From positions 12,304,316 through 12,368,315 of the forward strand of contig OW203768.1 in assembly GCA_934045905.1 (NCBI GenBank): 64,000 bases of DNA, in the 5' to 3' direction. Under the pieces are notes generated by a model. That model had not been told where the DNA came from. It did no database searches and worked only from the letters and a program-made list of their open reading frames with translations. Below, in pieces: positions 50,865-62,056 of this stretch (positions are counted from its first letter, which is position 1; each line of letters starts with the position of its first letter). The translations under genes and the position numbers were made by a program. The stretch comes from Leuctra nigra. Its lineage: Eukaryota > Arthropoda > Insecta > Plecoptera > Leuctridae.

Positions 50865-53800
50865 CTAGGACAAGAGACACGAGGATTATTGTAGAACAGA
50901 AGTGGAATGCTTACACACGAGTGCTGCAAGCGCGAGCGATTTTGCTGCTTTTTGTAGACACTTTTTGCGATACGATTGCAGACGAAATGGGTAGACCAAA
51001 TTATTTGAAATTTTAACCGTGATTAGATAAAAGACAAACTTAGGGTTATCCCTTGGTACATTTTTAATTTTTTGTTTCGTAATGAGTAATAATTAGTGGA
51101 TTTTTGGGGGAAAATTAGCAATTTTCTTGTCTCCCTGGGCGCCGTATAAAATTTAATTTAAAAAATGTGCCAAGTGATAACCCTAAGTTTGTCTTTCATC
51201 TAATCATGATTAAAATTTTAGATCAATTGGTTAACGAGTTTGGTCTCCAATCGTATCGCAAATTTCATATTAACTAATTAACATATTAGTTAATTTCTAA
51301 TTAACGATGCAATAAGTAAAAAGTAAAAAGTGATTCTAATATACGATAAGACTGATCATGTGAACATCCTGTAAAAGTTACACTTACTTATGAACCAATT
51401 TTTCTCTCTTAATTTTCTAAAACAGCTGAGCGATAGTATCACCTTAATTGTTTATAAATCTTTAGATGTAAATCTAGCCATCATAAGACGACAAACAAAT
51501 CAGGGGTGGATCCAAGGAGGGGCGGAAGGGGCGATCGCCCCCCCCCCCCATGATTCCTCCTCCACCTTCTATTAAGATCAGCAGGTTGATTTTTCATTTC
51601 GTCAAATTTACAAAAATATCGTAATCATGGCTTGTTTATTGGCAAGGATTAATCTTTGCTCTAAAAGTGCATTAAAACTAAATGTTTTCTTCAATATTTT
51701 CAAAAAAAATTTGCCAGAAAAGATAGGCCTTTGGCGGCTGAGAGCATGGGCGTCCACAGGGGTGACTGGGGGGCAAGGATGTAAGAATAGCATAAAAATT
51801 TTGTGGTGTTTTTGGTGGTCAAACCAAAAAAATACCCTGCGAGGCAAGGTGGGAGCACTCCTAACGTCTCAAATTTTGATTTCAAAGTGTCCAAAAACCA
51901 AAAACCGCCCTGCAGGGCAGTGTGGGGGGCTCGCCCCCCACACCCCCCTTAGCCCGTGGGACAATTGTTTTCCTTGCATTACTCCCACCCCCTGGCAAAA
52001 AAATCTGCGGACGCCCGTGGCTGGGGATAGGTACCCCTAGACCCCCTTCATATTTTCCAAAATCGCTCCCTCCATGACGAGTGGCTAGATCCGCCCCTGA
52101 AACAAATCAATCAAATTCTCACCGAAGAGCGCCGTGAACGCCCCCGTCTTGATGCACACACTGTTGGCGTCCAGGATGTGACGCGTGGTGGTGTTGGTGT
52201 CGTCCAGGATCTCTCCCTCCTGCAGGACTCTCAGTGACTGGAAGAGGTTGATGTTCTCCGACTGACGGTCCACCAGCTTGGGAGTTGCTGTGGAGTTGCT
52301 TCCGACAGACCGCTTGCTCACTGTCTTGGCGTTCCTCCAGTGACAAGGTTGACTCTGTAATACAAGACATTCAGTTCAGTGACTGGAAGAGGTTGATGTT
52401 CTCCGACTGACGGTCCACCAGCTTGGGAGTTGCTGTGGAGTTGCTTCCGATAGACCGCTTGCTCACTGTCTTGGCGTTCCTCCAGTGACAAGGTTGACTC
52501 TGTAATACAAGACATTCAGTTCAGTGACTGGAAGAGGTTGATGTTCTCCGACTGACGGTCCACCAGCTTGGGAGTTGCGGTGGAGTTGCTTCCGATAGAC
52601 CGCTTGCTCACTGTCTTCGCGTTCCTCCAGTGACAAGGTTGACTTTGTAATACAAGACATTCAGTTCAGTGACTGGAAGAGGTTGATGTTCTCCGACTGA
52701 CGGTCCACCAGCTTGGGAGTTGCTGTGGAGTTGCTTCCGACAGACCGCTTGCTCACTGTCTTGGCGTTCCTCCAGTGACAAGGTTGACTCTGTAATACAA
52801 GACATTCAGTTCAGTGACTGGAAGAGGTTGATGTTCTCCGACTGACGGTCCACCAGCTTGGGAGTTGCTGTGGAGTTGCTTCCGACAGACCGCTTGCTCA
52901 CTGTCTTGGCGTTCCTCCAGTGACAAGGTTGACTCTGTAATACAAGACATTCAGTTCAGTGACTGGAAGAGGTTGATGTTCTCCGACTGACGGTCCACCA
53001 GCTTGGGAGTTGCTGTTGAGTTGCTTCCGATAGACCGCTTGCTCACTGGCTTGGCGTTCCTCCAGTGACAAGGTTGACTCTGTAATACAAGACATTCAGT
53101 TCAGTGACTGGAAGAGGTTGATGTTCTCCGACTGACGGTCCACCAGCTTGGGAGTTGCTGTGGAGTTGCTTCCGATAGACCGCTTGCTCACTGTCTTCGC
53201 GTTCCTCCAGTGACAAGGTTGACTCTGTAATACAAGACATTTAGTTCAGTGACTGGAAGAGGTTGATGTTCTCCGACTGACGGTCCACCAGCTTGGGAGT
53301 TGCTGTGGAGTTGCTTCCGATAGACCGCTTGCTCACTGTCTTGGCGTTCCTCCAGTGACAAGGTTGACTCTGTAATACAAGACATTCAGTTCAGTGACTG
53401 GAAGAGGTTGATGTTCTCCGACTGACGGTCCACCAGCTTGGGAGTTGCTATTGAGTTGCTTCCGACAGACCGCTTGCTCACTGTCTTGGCGTTCCTCCAG
53501 TGACAAGGTTGACTCAGTAATACAAGACATTCAGTTCAGTGACTGGAAGAGGTTAATGTTCTCCGACTGACGGTCCACCAGCTTGGGAGTTGCTGTGGAG
53601 TTGCTTCCGACAGACCGCTTGCTCACTGTCTTGGCGTTCCTCCAGTGACAAGGTTGACTCTGTAATACAAGACACATCCTTTTCAGAACCAACGGCGTCA
53701 TTCTCGACAATTATTTTTAAAAAATGTTGTTTAATTAGTGTTTCATGACTGTTCATCCTCTATAAAGTGTCCGAATGACCATTTTATCGTTCTAATTTTC

Positions 53801-56800
53801 GTTCTTATTTTGATATTGCAGCGAGGTTATGAAGATTTATTTTTATCACGTGATATAGATAAGAGAAACTAACTACTCTTCATAAATTTCGGTTACTGGT
53901 TAATTTTATGTTTCATCAAACTTGCTGACAGCAATTATTATCCAAGAGTTGTACAAACACCTTGATCAACAGAAAAGAGTATGCTTCAAGACCTAAAGGA
54001 AGGGCCATGTAAATGCTAGTTCTTAGTTGGAGGAGAAGGACTGATCAGGTATTGTTCAATGATTGTTGCAATTTTTCATAATTATGTGCGTCTCTCTACG
54101 TTTATCTCTCTTATATCTACGTCATTTTGTGGACTAATGCACTTTCTCAAACACGCTATTCAATTTCGTACAGTATAGTTCGATGCACTCTGTTTTTGTG
54201 AAGTATGGGCCCTCACCAACAAGTTGAGTACAATACGTTTCTGTCCTCATGTAGTAGACTCTATCCTTGCATCTGATGAACCGATGTCAACCTATCTCAC
54301 CAATAGACTGCTACCTTGACGCAGTGGTGGGGCTTAAGGGGCCGCCTCACATTACGAGTTGGTCCCAACTAAGTGCAGTCCAGGGTCGACCTAGTCCCAT
54401 GCCCTCTCCAAATTCGCGGGCCACTCGGGCCGGCCTTCCTCCTAGAGATGGTTATCCTCCTGAAATCGGGTTCCACCGGCCCGAAGCCTCTCAATCTCAA
54501 CTGGCTTTCCCACCAGTTTTAGACTCCCCCGGATCGGGCCCGTTAGGTCGACCCCTCCCCATGTGCTCCACTTATGATTAACAAAGTTAAAAGTAAAAAT
54601 TATTGTGCTCATAACCTCGTCGTTGACGCGCTGTTATACCATGATAATCTATTCTGACATGTGGACCTACCGGACATCTGCCGTGGCACATGCGCACGTC
54701 GCACTCGATGTACAAGGCCGGTGACCCCGTGAACCTGAACGTCTTCATGTAGGCGAACACTTGTGTCTCGAACACTCCAGACTCGCTCCAGGAGCCACGG
54801 AATCTGCTGATCAGCTTGTCGTCCACAGGGCAGCTGGAGACAAGGGAGAAGAGTCTCAAAATACAGATGTGCTTTATTTCTTCAATACTTAGAATTGATT
54901 GAGGATCCAACCAATCGAAAAGCCGAAATCAATAGGATGCCGACATTAGGCCTGGCAGTACAGTTAAATTGTGTTGGACTATAACTTACTTTTGGATTCA
55001 AGTCAACTGTCTTTGTAATTTTGAAGTATCTGATTGACTGAAATTAACTCACCCATAAGCATCGATCAATTGGATTTTCTTTGTCGCTCCGTTGTGTGCG
55101 TAACAGTCGTTCACCACGATGTCGAAACCGTCTGCAAAATGTTTGAGTTTAAATAAAATTTAAATTCAATACTATGTATAAGAAAGGAACTGAAATAAGT
55201 GAAGATATCCATTAGAAAGGACACACCCCGACCCGATTTTAAAGCATTTTAGAGATGAGAGAAGCTGTGAAAATAGTATATAAACCATGGTATAAAGCAA
55301 CTTGGCTTCCACAATCAACATATACACTAGGCCAAAGTAAAAACGATATTTGAACGAAATGGATTGGCTGCTAATCAGGTTCATTTATAATCAATCCTTG
55401 TTATTATCAACGAAATCAGAGCTCACCTACCAGACCACCCCCCAAAATACCAGAATACCGTTTTAACTTTGGCCAAGTGTACGTACGTTACGTACACTTT
55501 CAAAACAAATGCAGTTCCTCTTTAGAACCAGCTGTCACATCTATATTATTGATATTATAAGTATTATTCTCACCGTATTTGCTTCTCATGTAAATGAGCA
55601 GTGTTAGCGGATCACCGACCCGCACCGGCCCGCCTACACGGTTGCCATTCGTGCCGTATCCGTGCCGTATCTCCATGTAGCATTCAGGAGGCGAGAGTGT
55701 AAACACCACTGGGTTGCCCGTGGCAACCCTGCAACACGATCACAACAAGATGGCGGTCAGGACATGCCATGGCATTATAGCTTCTTATTTTAATGTAACA
55801 AATTGAAAACCCGGCCCTAAAGTTTATAAGGACGAAATAACAAACTGAATGTACTGACGTTAGAATATATTAATCAAGTTTTGTAGGTTTGTTGATAGGC
55901 CTCCTCATATTTTCGTATATTATTTACTAGAGATTGATATCAGCGTGGAAAAGTATTAGAGGATAATCTTGTTGCCACTTTTAAATATTTAGCAAAGTTG
56001 CAGGAAAGACTAGAGATTGCAGAGCCATAAGTGGAAAGTAGGACACTCTGGCACAAAATACCTGCAAATAATTATTCCGTATCAAATAAAAATATGCTCA
56101 CATAAAGACTACAGTCGAAACATTTTTAAGAGCAGCGCAGTAGAAAAATTTATTTGAATACCTAAATTTGAATTTGTTTACTCTAATGTTAAAGTCCATA
56201 ACAACGGCTGCTACTGTCTTAAATTTTAAGATAAGAGAGTGAAAATGCGTGCAGGAATCACCCCCCCCCCCCCTGTTTAAATGAAAGTAATATATTCTTT
56301 GACCATGGTGGTTCTAGTTTTGACTTACTCTACGTCGAGAAAGGGGAACGTGACGGTCTTCCAGAAGTCGTAGCCGTACTCGCAGGTGACCTTGAAGTGT
56401 TCGTCCCACTCCTCCTCGATCAGAGGGTTGTATTGAACAGTCACTGTGTTCCACATGAAGTTCTTCTGCAGTGACAACAAGTACAAACATGTCAAGACAG
56501 CTTATTTATCAAGTTCAGAAGCTCTAAATAGAGATCTTTTAATTTCAAACTGTTAGGCACTACCTGTACACACATGTAACTAGGATATAATTTGATTTTG
56601 GGACTTATTCTGTTCGAAAAGTGTGGTAATGAAATAAATATATCAAATATTGATATGAAAATGTTAGAAGAATGTATTAACAACTTTTTATCGTCAACGA
56701 AAGTCGATTGACATAATTTACATGATTTCAGTAGAATGTGTGTCACTCTAGCACAAAATTTAACGAAGGTATCAGAATATATATCAATAGGAAATATTAT

Positions 56801-59800
56801 CTGTGTCAGTTTTATCACCGAAAAGGAGAATTAAATACATAAAAAGGCATCAATTCACGGTACATGGGTTCGTTTGTATAAAGTTTACAAGTGGAATGCT
56901 GGTTACTCAGATATAATTTTCATTACAGGGTAGTTGCATCACCTTGGTTCCTAGGTAACAGACCTCAATCTTGTTTGATGTCCTGGGGAACAAGCAATTT
57001 TTTAAAAGCTTCATCATATTTTAAATAGAGTTGTGAAAGAAAAAGATTAAAAAATAAATACGTAAATGGTACGTATATCATATAAAACATGGAAATTAAA
57101 TCAAGTTAGATTTTGGTCAGCAGTGACGTTGCAATTTCCCTATTTAAAGTAGTACCATCGATAGTCCACGTAATTCAAGTCAGTGACTTACAAATTAAAT
57201 TAGAAATCAATGAAAAAAATATTTTACAACTATATTTTGCATTGTTGATGAATATCATAAGATTACTTTGTAGAAATACGATATTTTATAAAGAATTTAC
57301 AATTATTTTAATTAATTTCATGCAGTATGCATTAAGTACTTGATTCGATTTTAAGCACTTTCTAGTAGAAACTGGCTAAATAAGGGTATTATTCTTGAAT
57401 ATCTCTTTATTTAATCCCGTACCCCCACATTTTTAAACGGCTAAAATATTGAAAAAAAATCGGCCTTTAAAATGAAATCAATATTTTTACTTTGTAGTTT
57501 CTATTACGATTTCTACAGAAGATATAAGTATAATTTTGAAGCTTCCCCATGTTATCTTATGGGAAATTTCAAGATTTCCTTTTAAGATATCTCTTAAATT
57601 AATCCCGTGACACATGTTTTTCTTTTCGTATTTGCAAATGGTATTGCTTGAGGCATATTTGAGGAAAATTTGAAGCATTTCTATTTAACAAGGACTTTTG
57701 ATGGAAGTACTTTAAGTAGAATGTGTGTAACTCCAACACAAATCTAATGAATTAAGTAGAATGTATAATGTGAGTAACTCGAGGAGCACAAATCTAAGCG
57801 ATGTAAGTAGAATGTGAGTAACTCTAGCAGCACAAATCTAAGCGATGTAAGTAGAATGTGAGTAACTCTAACACAAATTTAAGAAATGAAGTGGAATGTG
57901 AGTAACCCCGGCACATTACCGTCGGATTCTTCCTGCTGTCCTCGTTGTGTGTGTTCTTCCCGAGAGTCCCGCATCGGTTCAACTGGATGAAGAACTCGTA
58001 GTAGTCGCGTCCCGTGCCGTTGATGTAGACGCAGTCGGGGTCGTAAGCGTAGCCGCTGGAGTAGAGGAGGCCGCCGAACGATCCGTTGAAGCCGACGCGG
58101 ATCTTCATGTAGTCGTCCTGACACTCCGCCTCGATGTCTGTGGGGAGGACATGAGAGAAATTAAAAACATGAGAAGGAAAGGTTTTTAAGATGGGAGTTG
58201 ATTCTCCCCCCGGTCCGAACCCTCTCGCCTCCGGCTCGCCCCCATTCCGGTCTGATCCCACCATTGACGGACCCCCATGGACCGGTGCCTTCTGCGTTGA
58301 CTCTTTCACATAACCTCACTTATTATGAAAAAGATTGAAAAAATTAATTTCGGGAAATTACCTAGCTCACCAATATACACCTATACTGATAATACTAATT
58401 CTTTCGCCGTATACGATATCAGAAATTGCATATCAGCGGTCGCGTGTATAGTTATTTCCTCATTGGTTGAAAAGTTAAAGTAACCCGTTAGTCCGATCAA
58501 GTTCAAATGTTGTATCGTAATTGGTACCAACATTGGATCAAAGTTCAAAAATTTTCAAACGTATATGGTCAAGAAGTTGAAAATCGAACAACATTTTAGC
58601 TTATTTTGAAGGATTAGTCAAATTTGTTTCATCAAAAAGGAAGTACGGACCGCACCTTTCATCAATGATTAGGTTTGCGTTTACTCTGCTTCCAAGGAGT
58701 CTATAGAGCAACAACTTTTCTAATGAATGAGACTGCTTACGACACTTAAACAGAGCGCATTCCTAGATGCATTGAAATTCACTGAGAATGATATTTTGAG
58801 ACTAGTTTTGTTGAAATCTGAATAAAGTGCGTGCTCCTCGCTTCCACCTCCCGCTGTTTCTGCTCGACTGGGAATTGCAGTTCGATGCGCATGCGCTGAT
58901 AACTCATCGACAGAACAAAGGCAGACAAAGTGCGAAACATAAGCGTCGATTTCGTAACTTCGAACACCACGCGGAGATAAAGAAGTGTGAATAGAATCCA
59001 GCCCGGATGATTTACTAGGCATTGTTACTTAAATAGTGGAGTGGATAGAGTAAATGTTGAATTTTACATGATTTAAATTTGAATTGCCAACGTTTCAAAA
59101 AACAAATAGGAATTCAAGAAAATAAGGAACACGACTGACCTCTGGTGGATTCTTTGGTACTAGACATAGGGATGATCAGGGAGGACATCAGGGGGATATT
59201 TATATAAATAAATTATATTAAATTTGCTTTAGTTGTTTGTTATGGCTGAAAAAGTAAACTTGTAACTAAATTTAAATTTCAGTTGTTTCTCCTTTTTCAC
59301 CCTACGGAAAAACGAACTTCAAAATAAAAAAGTGAATCTAAAAAGTTTCCTGCCAGAAGTGGATCCATCACGTATCGCTTATTTGTTCGAATAATTTCGT
59401 CATTAAAACCTTAGAAAACTGACCAAAATATAAATGTATTTTTTAAATTGATACATAAAACTACTTGTTACGAATGTTAACTGATTTACTCTTTTCAAAA
59501 TAACGCTTTTTCCTAATTATTTAAAACATATTTTTATTATTTTCATGGTTAGTCATAATGTCAGGAAGAAGCGTCCTTCTCCACAATGTGTTCATAATAC
59601 AAGAACATAATTTATTGAACCACGAGAAAAGAGACATTTTTTAGAATCCTTTTTAGAATCCACAGAAAAAGGCTCAATTACTGGGATATTTTATAATTCC
59701 GCAGAAAGTCAAAGGTAACATGATGGGTTTACTTGAGAGTGGACTTCTCAATAACTTATAACAGCAACAACGCATATGTAGCCTCTTTGTGTGTATTCTA

Positions 59801-62056
59801 ATTCTCCCTTTCTACAGAAACTACAATAACCATGTTGCATTCATATTATATCAATATAATTACATAATGAAGTAAACAATTAATTTAATTCAATTATGCT
59901 GAATTATTCCACTTTTCTATTGATAAAATGTCTATGTAAATATGTTGTTTTTTAACAAAACATTTAACATTGAGGATGTGAAACTGAATTAAACCACCCA
60001 CGTAGTAAATCCCCCTCCCACCTCCACTTCGATCGAAAACCCACGAAAACATTTCGCAATCGAACAACCAAAACCCATGTAACTTCCTTCCTGCTCTGAA
60101 GAACTGGGTCATTAATCTGGCTCCTCGATCAGTAGCATTCACTGAGATGTTAATTAGACAATTAACCATCACTTTCACTCGGCGTGCGTCTTGCGAGGGG
60201 CAGGCGGCGCCCAACACTTTCCCCCTGGCGCCACGCCTGGCAGAGCGCGATGAGAGGGACGATTTGTAACGATTAGTTGATAAGAAATAAGATTAATCTA
60301 TTTTTACATTGAAAATACATGTATTTAGTTTTTCAATACTATTTAAAACAATAGTCAAGTTTAAACAGTCATTTAAGGAATGTTATCGGTGGTTGCCATG
60401 GCAATATACTCCTAATCAACTGTTTAAAATTTAGCACAGTATTCAAACAAAAAAGCGATACGTGATGGATCCACTTCTGGCAGGAAACTTTTTAGATGCA
60501 CTTTTTTATTTTGAAGTTTGTGTTTCCATAGGGCAGTGAAAAAGGAGAAACAATTGAGTTTAAATTTAGTTACAAGTTTACTTTTTCAGCCATAACAAAC
60601 AACTAAAGCAAATTTATTATAATTTATGTATATAAATATCCCCGTGATATCCTCCATTATCCCCCTTATGGCTAGTACCAAAGAATCCACCAGAGGTCAG
60701 GTGTTCCTTATTTTCTCGAATTGAAAAACTGGCCCTATAGATCAGTTTTTCAAGTCTCTGATAAAACCAGTATTTAAGTTTAAATAGTTATTCGAGGAAA
60801 ACCAGGCCATTGGTTGTTAACTCGGCAATGTAGTCCTAATCAACTGTTCATTATTTAGCGGAGTAGTGAAAAACTGACCCTAAAAAGACAATTCTGAAAT
60901 AGATAAATATAACAGCATCCGAATTGTTTTAGTACAGAAGCTTGGAGGTAGAAGCTGTAGAGACTGGAGAAAAAGAAGTAGAGAGGAAGAGCCTAAAGAG
61001 GAAGAGGCTGTAAAGGAAGAGATTAAGATTGTGCTTCAAGATTAGACCAACCTACAATCTGTATCAATTGAATTTATAGGCATAGGATTTATTTGTTGGG
61101 AAGTGTAACAACATTTAAGTTGTCAAAAAAGCTTGACCAATCGAGACTATGAGCATTAAAGTGGACTTTTGAATTGTAAAATTACATCCCAAGAAATGTA
61201 TATCTTCTGTGGATTCTTTTTGGGAAAGTAATGCAGAAAGTTCTACTTGAACTTTTGTAAATACGCATGCAACTGTTTGAATTTCTTAGTGCATAACGGA
61301 TGAAGATGAATTAACATTGAATGAATTAAAGACTTGACGTGATCTGCCAAATGTACATTTCCTCTGTCGGATTAACTTGAGGATTCTGTGTCCCTCTTCT
61401 CTAGATGAACCACGTGATATCAGCATGATGACGTCATAGGATGTCTCACTCAAGCCAGCATCATGACAAGTGCATTGTTAAACATTGCACACCCCGACAG
61501 TAATTCTCTTAATATCATTATCTTTTAAACCATTCAAAATATTCATAACGAGAAAAGTAGTTTCTTTCTATACGGAACTATTTCAGAAGCAAACACATTT
61601 TATGGCCTCGACGCATGGGTGAAAGAATAGACTTGAGAGCATTTTCGTGATTTAAAGTCACTTTCTTTAGAAACAACTAATATTTTCTGTAGTTTCTGTA
61701 TCAAGAGGTAGAAGGGCGGTAGTCAATTTTCTATATTTTTCGTTGCATACTTTTGAAATGATACTGGCCCTTCTATCTTTGAGGTACAGAATGATTAAAA
61801 AGTTATGACGCTATTTAGAAAATATTCACTTCAGCTTCGGGGTGCAGTACTATGTGACTGGGCCTTGTATGTAGGAGTAAGTCAGAGGTCCCGAAGGATA
61901 CTTACGATGCACTCTGGAAGAGTTGTTCCTGTATCGCGTGTAGTCCCTGTCCCAAGTCTCCTGGACAGCGTACCTGTCGTCGTGCCCGCTAGAGGGTCTG
62001 ATGGGCCGGGGAGCTCGCACGGGCACGTACCTCGTTCCGTCTGCCAGAAACTCCAC
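50704..62056 (-). CDS. ZP-domain transmembrane protein, last eight exons
   Basis: Apical extracellular-matrix protein with a zona pellucida domain, membrane-anchored and probably released by a protease. Exons: 61906-62056, 57920-58137, 56329-56465, 55574-55728, 55053-55131, 54671-54833, 52123-52354 and 50704-50864; 1296 bases, 431 codons plus stop. All phases agree. Residues about 52-345 of this part are the ZP domain with its paired Cys (AECQDD, PDCVYI, NRCGTL, VTCEYGY, PECYME, NDCYAH, GCPVDD, ECDVRMCHGRCP, QPCHW). A dibasic SKR/SV site follows, then a spacer, a helix (LGLGGLMLSVLSLCLVVMCYR, split at its start by an intron) and a 30-residue tail. It recalls the trynity/neyo/nyobe group of insect ZP proteins, from memory; N-terminal exons, perhaps with PAN domains, would lie to the right of the window. 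The acceptors of two exons have been tandemly amplified. Confidence 0.9.
50956..51267. repeat. Fold-back element, arms about 100 bp
   Basis: Inverted arms include gcgatacgattg, tagataaaagacaaacttag and ggttatccc..ggtacattttt on the left, with complements at 51157-51263. It sits in the last ZP intron. No coding capacity. Confidence 0.75.
51501..52099. mobile_element. 599-bp hAT-like MITE with 8-bp duplication AAACAAAT
   Basis: Ends CAGGGGTGGATCCA and the complement of CAGGGGCGGATCTAGCCA, flanked by AAACAAAT at 51493-51500 and 52100-52107. The 8-bp duplication and CAGGGG ends point to hAT. Its right end lies only about 24 bp from the ZP exon donor (52122-52121). A second element is nested inside (51745-52019). 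Confidence 0.85.
51745..52019. mobile_element. Nested CATGGGCG-type MITE
   Basis: Ends CATGGGCGTCCACAGG and TGCGGACGCCCGTG, the same family as 29068-29448, sharing aagtgtccaaaaaccaaaaa. Flanks gctgagag and gctgggga may be a decayed 8-bp duplication. Confidence 0.65.
52123..52354 (-). CDS. ZP gene exon: end of ZP module, cleavage site, linker
   Basis: 232 bases: SQPCHWRNAKTVSKRSVGSN..., ending VCIKTGAFTALF plus one base. Phase 0 after RCP of the previous exon. Its acceptor TGTATTACAG is the last of ten near-identical acceptors; the exon's first 121 bases are the repeated part, and only here does the reading continue as SLRVLQEGE. Confidence 0.88.
52233..53673 (-). repeat. 145-bp tandem array, ten acceptor-plus-exon units
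   Basis: Each unit on the minus strand holds a ttgtattacag acceptor and 121 bases of exon (SQPCHW...NLFQSL), then 24 bases of pre-acceptor intron. Acceptor-adjacent exon starts are at 52354, 52499, 52644, 52789, 52934, 53079, 53224, 53369, 53514 and 53659. Units differ at scattered single bases. In every unit but the last, the exon frame runs into TGA right after NLFQSLN. Confidence 0.93.
53700..54266. other. ZP gene intron
   Basis: AT-rich; nothing recognised. Confidence 0.5.
54280..54580 (+). other. GC-rich patch in ZP intron, possible retroposon scrap
   Basis: Isolated GC-rich stretch (tgacgcagtggtggggctta, gggccactcgggccggcctt) with an open plus-strand frame but no domain. A smaller GC-rich stretch of similar flavour lies at 58195-58300. 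It looks like decayed transposon sequence. Confidence 0.35.
54671..54833 (-). CDS. ZP gene exon: ZP-C region
   Basis: 163 bases: one base completing Gly, then CPVDDKLISRFRG...FRFTGSPALYIECDVRMCHG RCP. This is the most conserved ZP-C block. Acceptor CTCCAG, donor CCG|GTAGGT. Confidence 0.92.
55053..55131 (-). CDS. ZP gene exon, 79 bases
   Basis: Encodes GFDIVVNDCYAHNGATKKIQ and LIDAY, with split codons at both ends (Asp and Gly) that join correctly to the neighbours. Too short for an ORF scan. Confidence 0.9.
55132..55573. other. ZP intron with a GTACACTTGGCCAAA MITE
   Basis: The MITE spans about 55323-55481 (tacactaggccaaagtaaaa ... ctttggccaagtgta) and shares ggattggctgctaatcagg with the 21277 copy. 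The rest is AT-rich. Confidence 0.65.
55574..55728 (-). CDS. ZP gene exon
   Basis: 155 bases: VATGNPVVFTLSPPECYMEI ... DPLTLLIYMRSKY, linking ZP-N to ZP-C. Acceptor GTTGCAG, donor TACG|GTGAGA. Confidence 0.92.
55729..56328. other. ZP intron
   Basis: AT-rich; a C run at 56262-56273 and nothing else recognised. Confidence 0.5.
56329..56465 (-). CDS. ZP gene exon (ZP-N), NAGNAG acceptor
   Basis: 137 bases: (K)NFMWNTVTVQYNPLIEEE ... FWKTVTFPFLDV, ending GA. The acceptor reads CTGCAGAAG|AAC, so splicing can start at 56465 (with the Lys) or 56462 (without). Confidence 0.92.
56466..57713. other. ZP intron
   Basis: AT-rich; one stray copy of the ~50-bp unit (agtagaatgtgtgtcactct) at 56729-56765. 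No gene. Confidence 0.5.
57714..57915. repeat. ~40-50-bp tandem repeat beside the ZP donor
   Basis: Five variable units, each starting ag(t)agaatgtgagtaactc and followed by agcacaaatctaagcgatgt. The array ends within a few bases of the exon donor at 57919-57918. Confidence 0.85.
57920..58137 (-). CDS. ZP gene exon: start of ZP domain
   Basis: 218 bases: two bases completing His, then IEAECQDDYMKIRVGFNGSF, GLLYSSGYAYDPDCVYINGT, ending SRKNPT. Acceptor CCCCACAG, donor ACG|GTAATG. Confidence 0.92.
58138..59110. other. ZP intron
   Basis: A GC-rich scrap at 58195-58300; otherwise AT-rich. No gene. Confidence 0.45.
59111..60722. mobile_element. 1.6-kb element with 270-bp inverted ends
   Basis: Arms 59111-59380 and 60453-60722 are inverted copies with modest divergence (gacctctggtggattctttg, gttatggctgaaaaagtaaa, ggatccatcacgtatcgctt). 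The interior of about 1.07 kb has no transposase; its largest frame has no domain I know. An AGGGCCAG MITE (about 60327-60449) abuts the right arm. Confidence 0.8.
60740..60882. repeat. AGGGCCAG-type MITE
   Basis: Starts near gatcagtttttcaagtctct and ends aaaaactgaccct, with the core ccattggttgtta. It directly follows the large fold-back element. Confidence 0.55.
60883..61905. other. ZP intron
   Basis: AT-rich; nothing recognised. Confidence 0.45.
61906..62056 (-). CDS. ZP gene exon upstream of ZP domain
   Basis: 151 bases, phase 0 at start, one base over at the end: VEFLADGTRYVPVRAPRPIR, PSSGHDDRYAVQETWDRD, YTRYRNNSSRVH. Donor CATC|GTAAGT. The acceptor CGGACAG is preceded by a good branch-point match (CTCACTAAC) 24 bases upstream. 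Its first 82 bases are the unit repeated upstream. Confidence 0.82.

Noticed and set aside
52119..53756. Series of 65-codon minus-strand frames starting MSCITEST
   Set aside because: Wrong frame of the 145-bp units; the start lies in pre-acceptor intron. The true frame begins SQPCHW at the acceptor.
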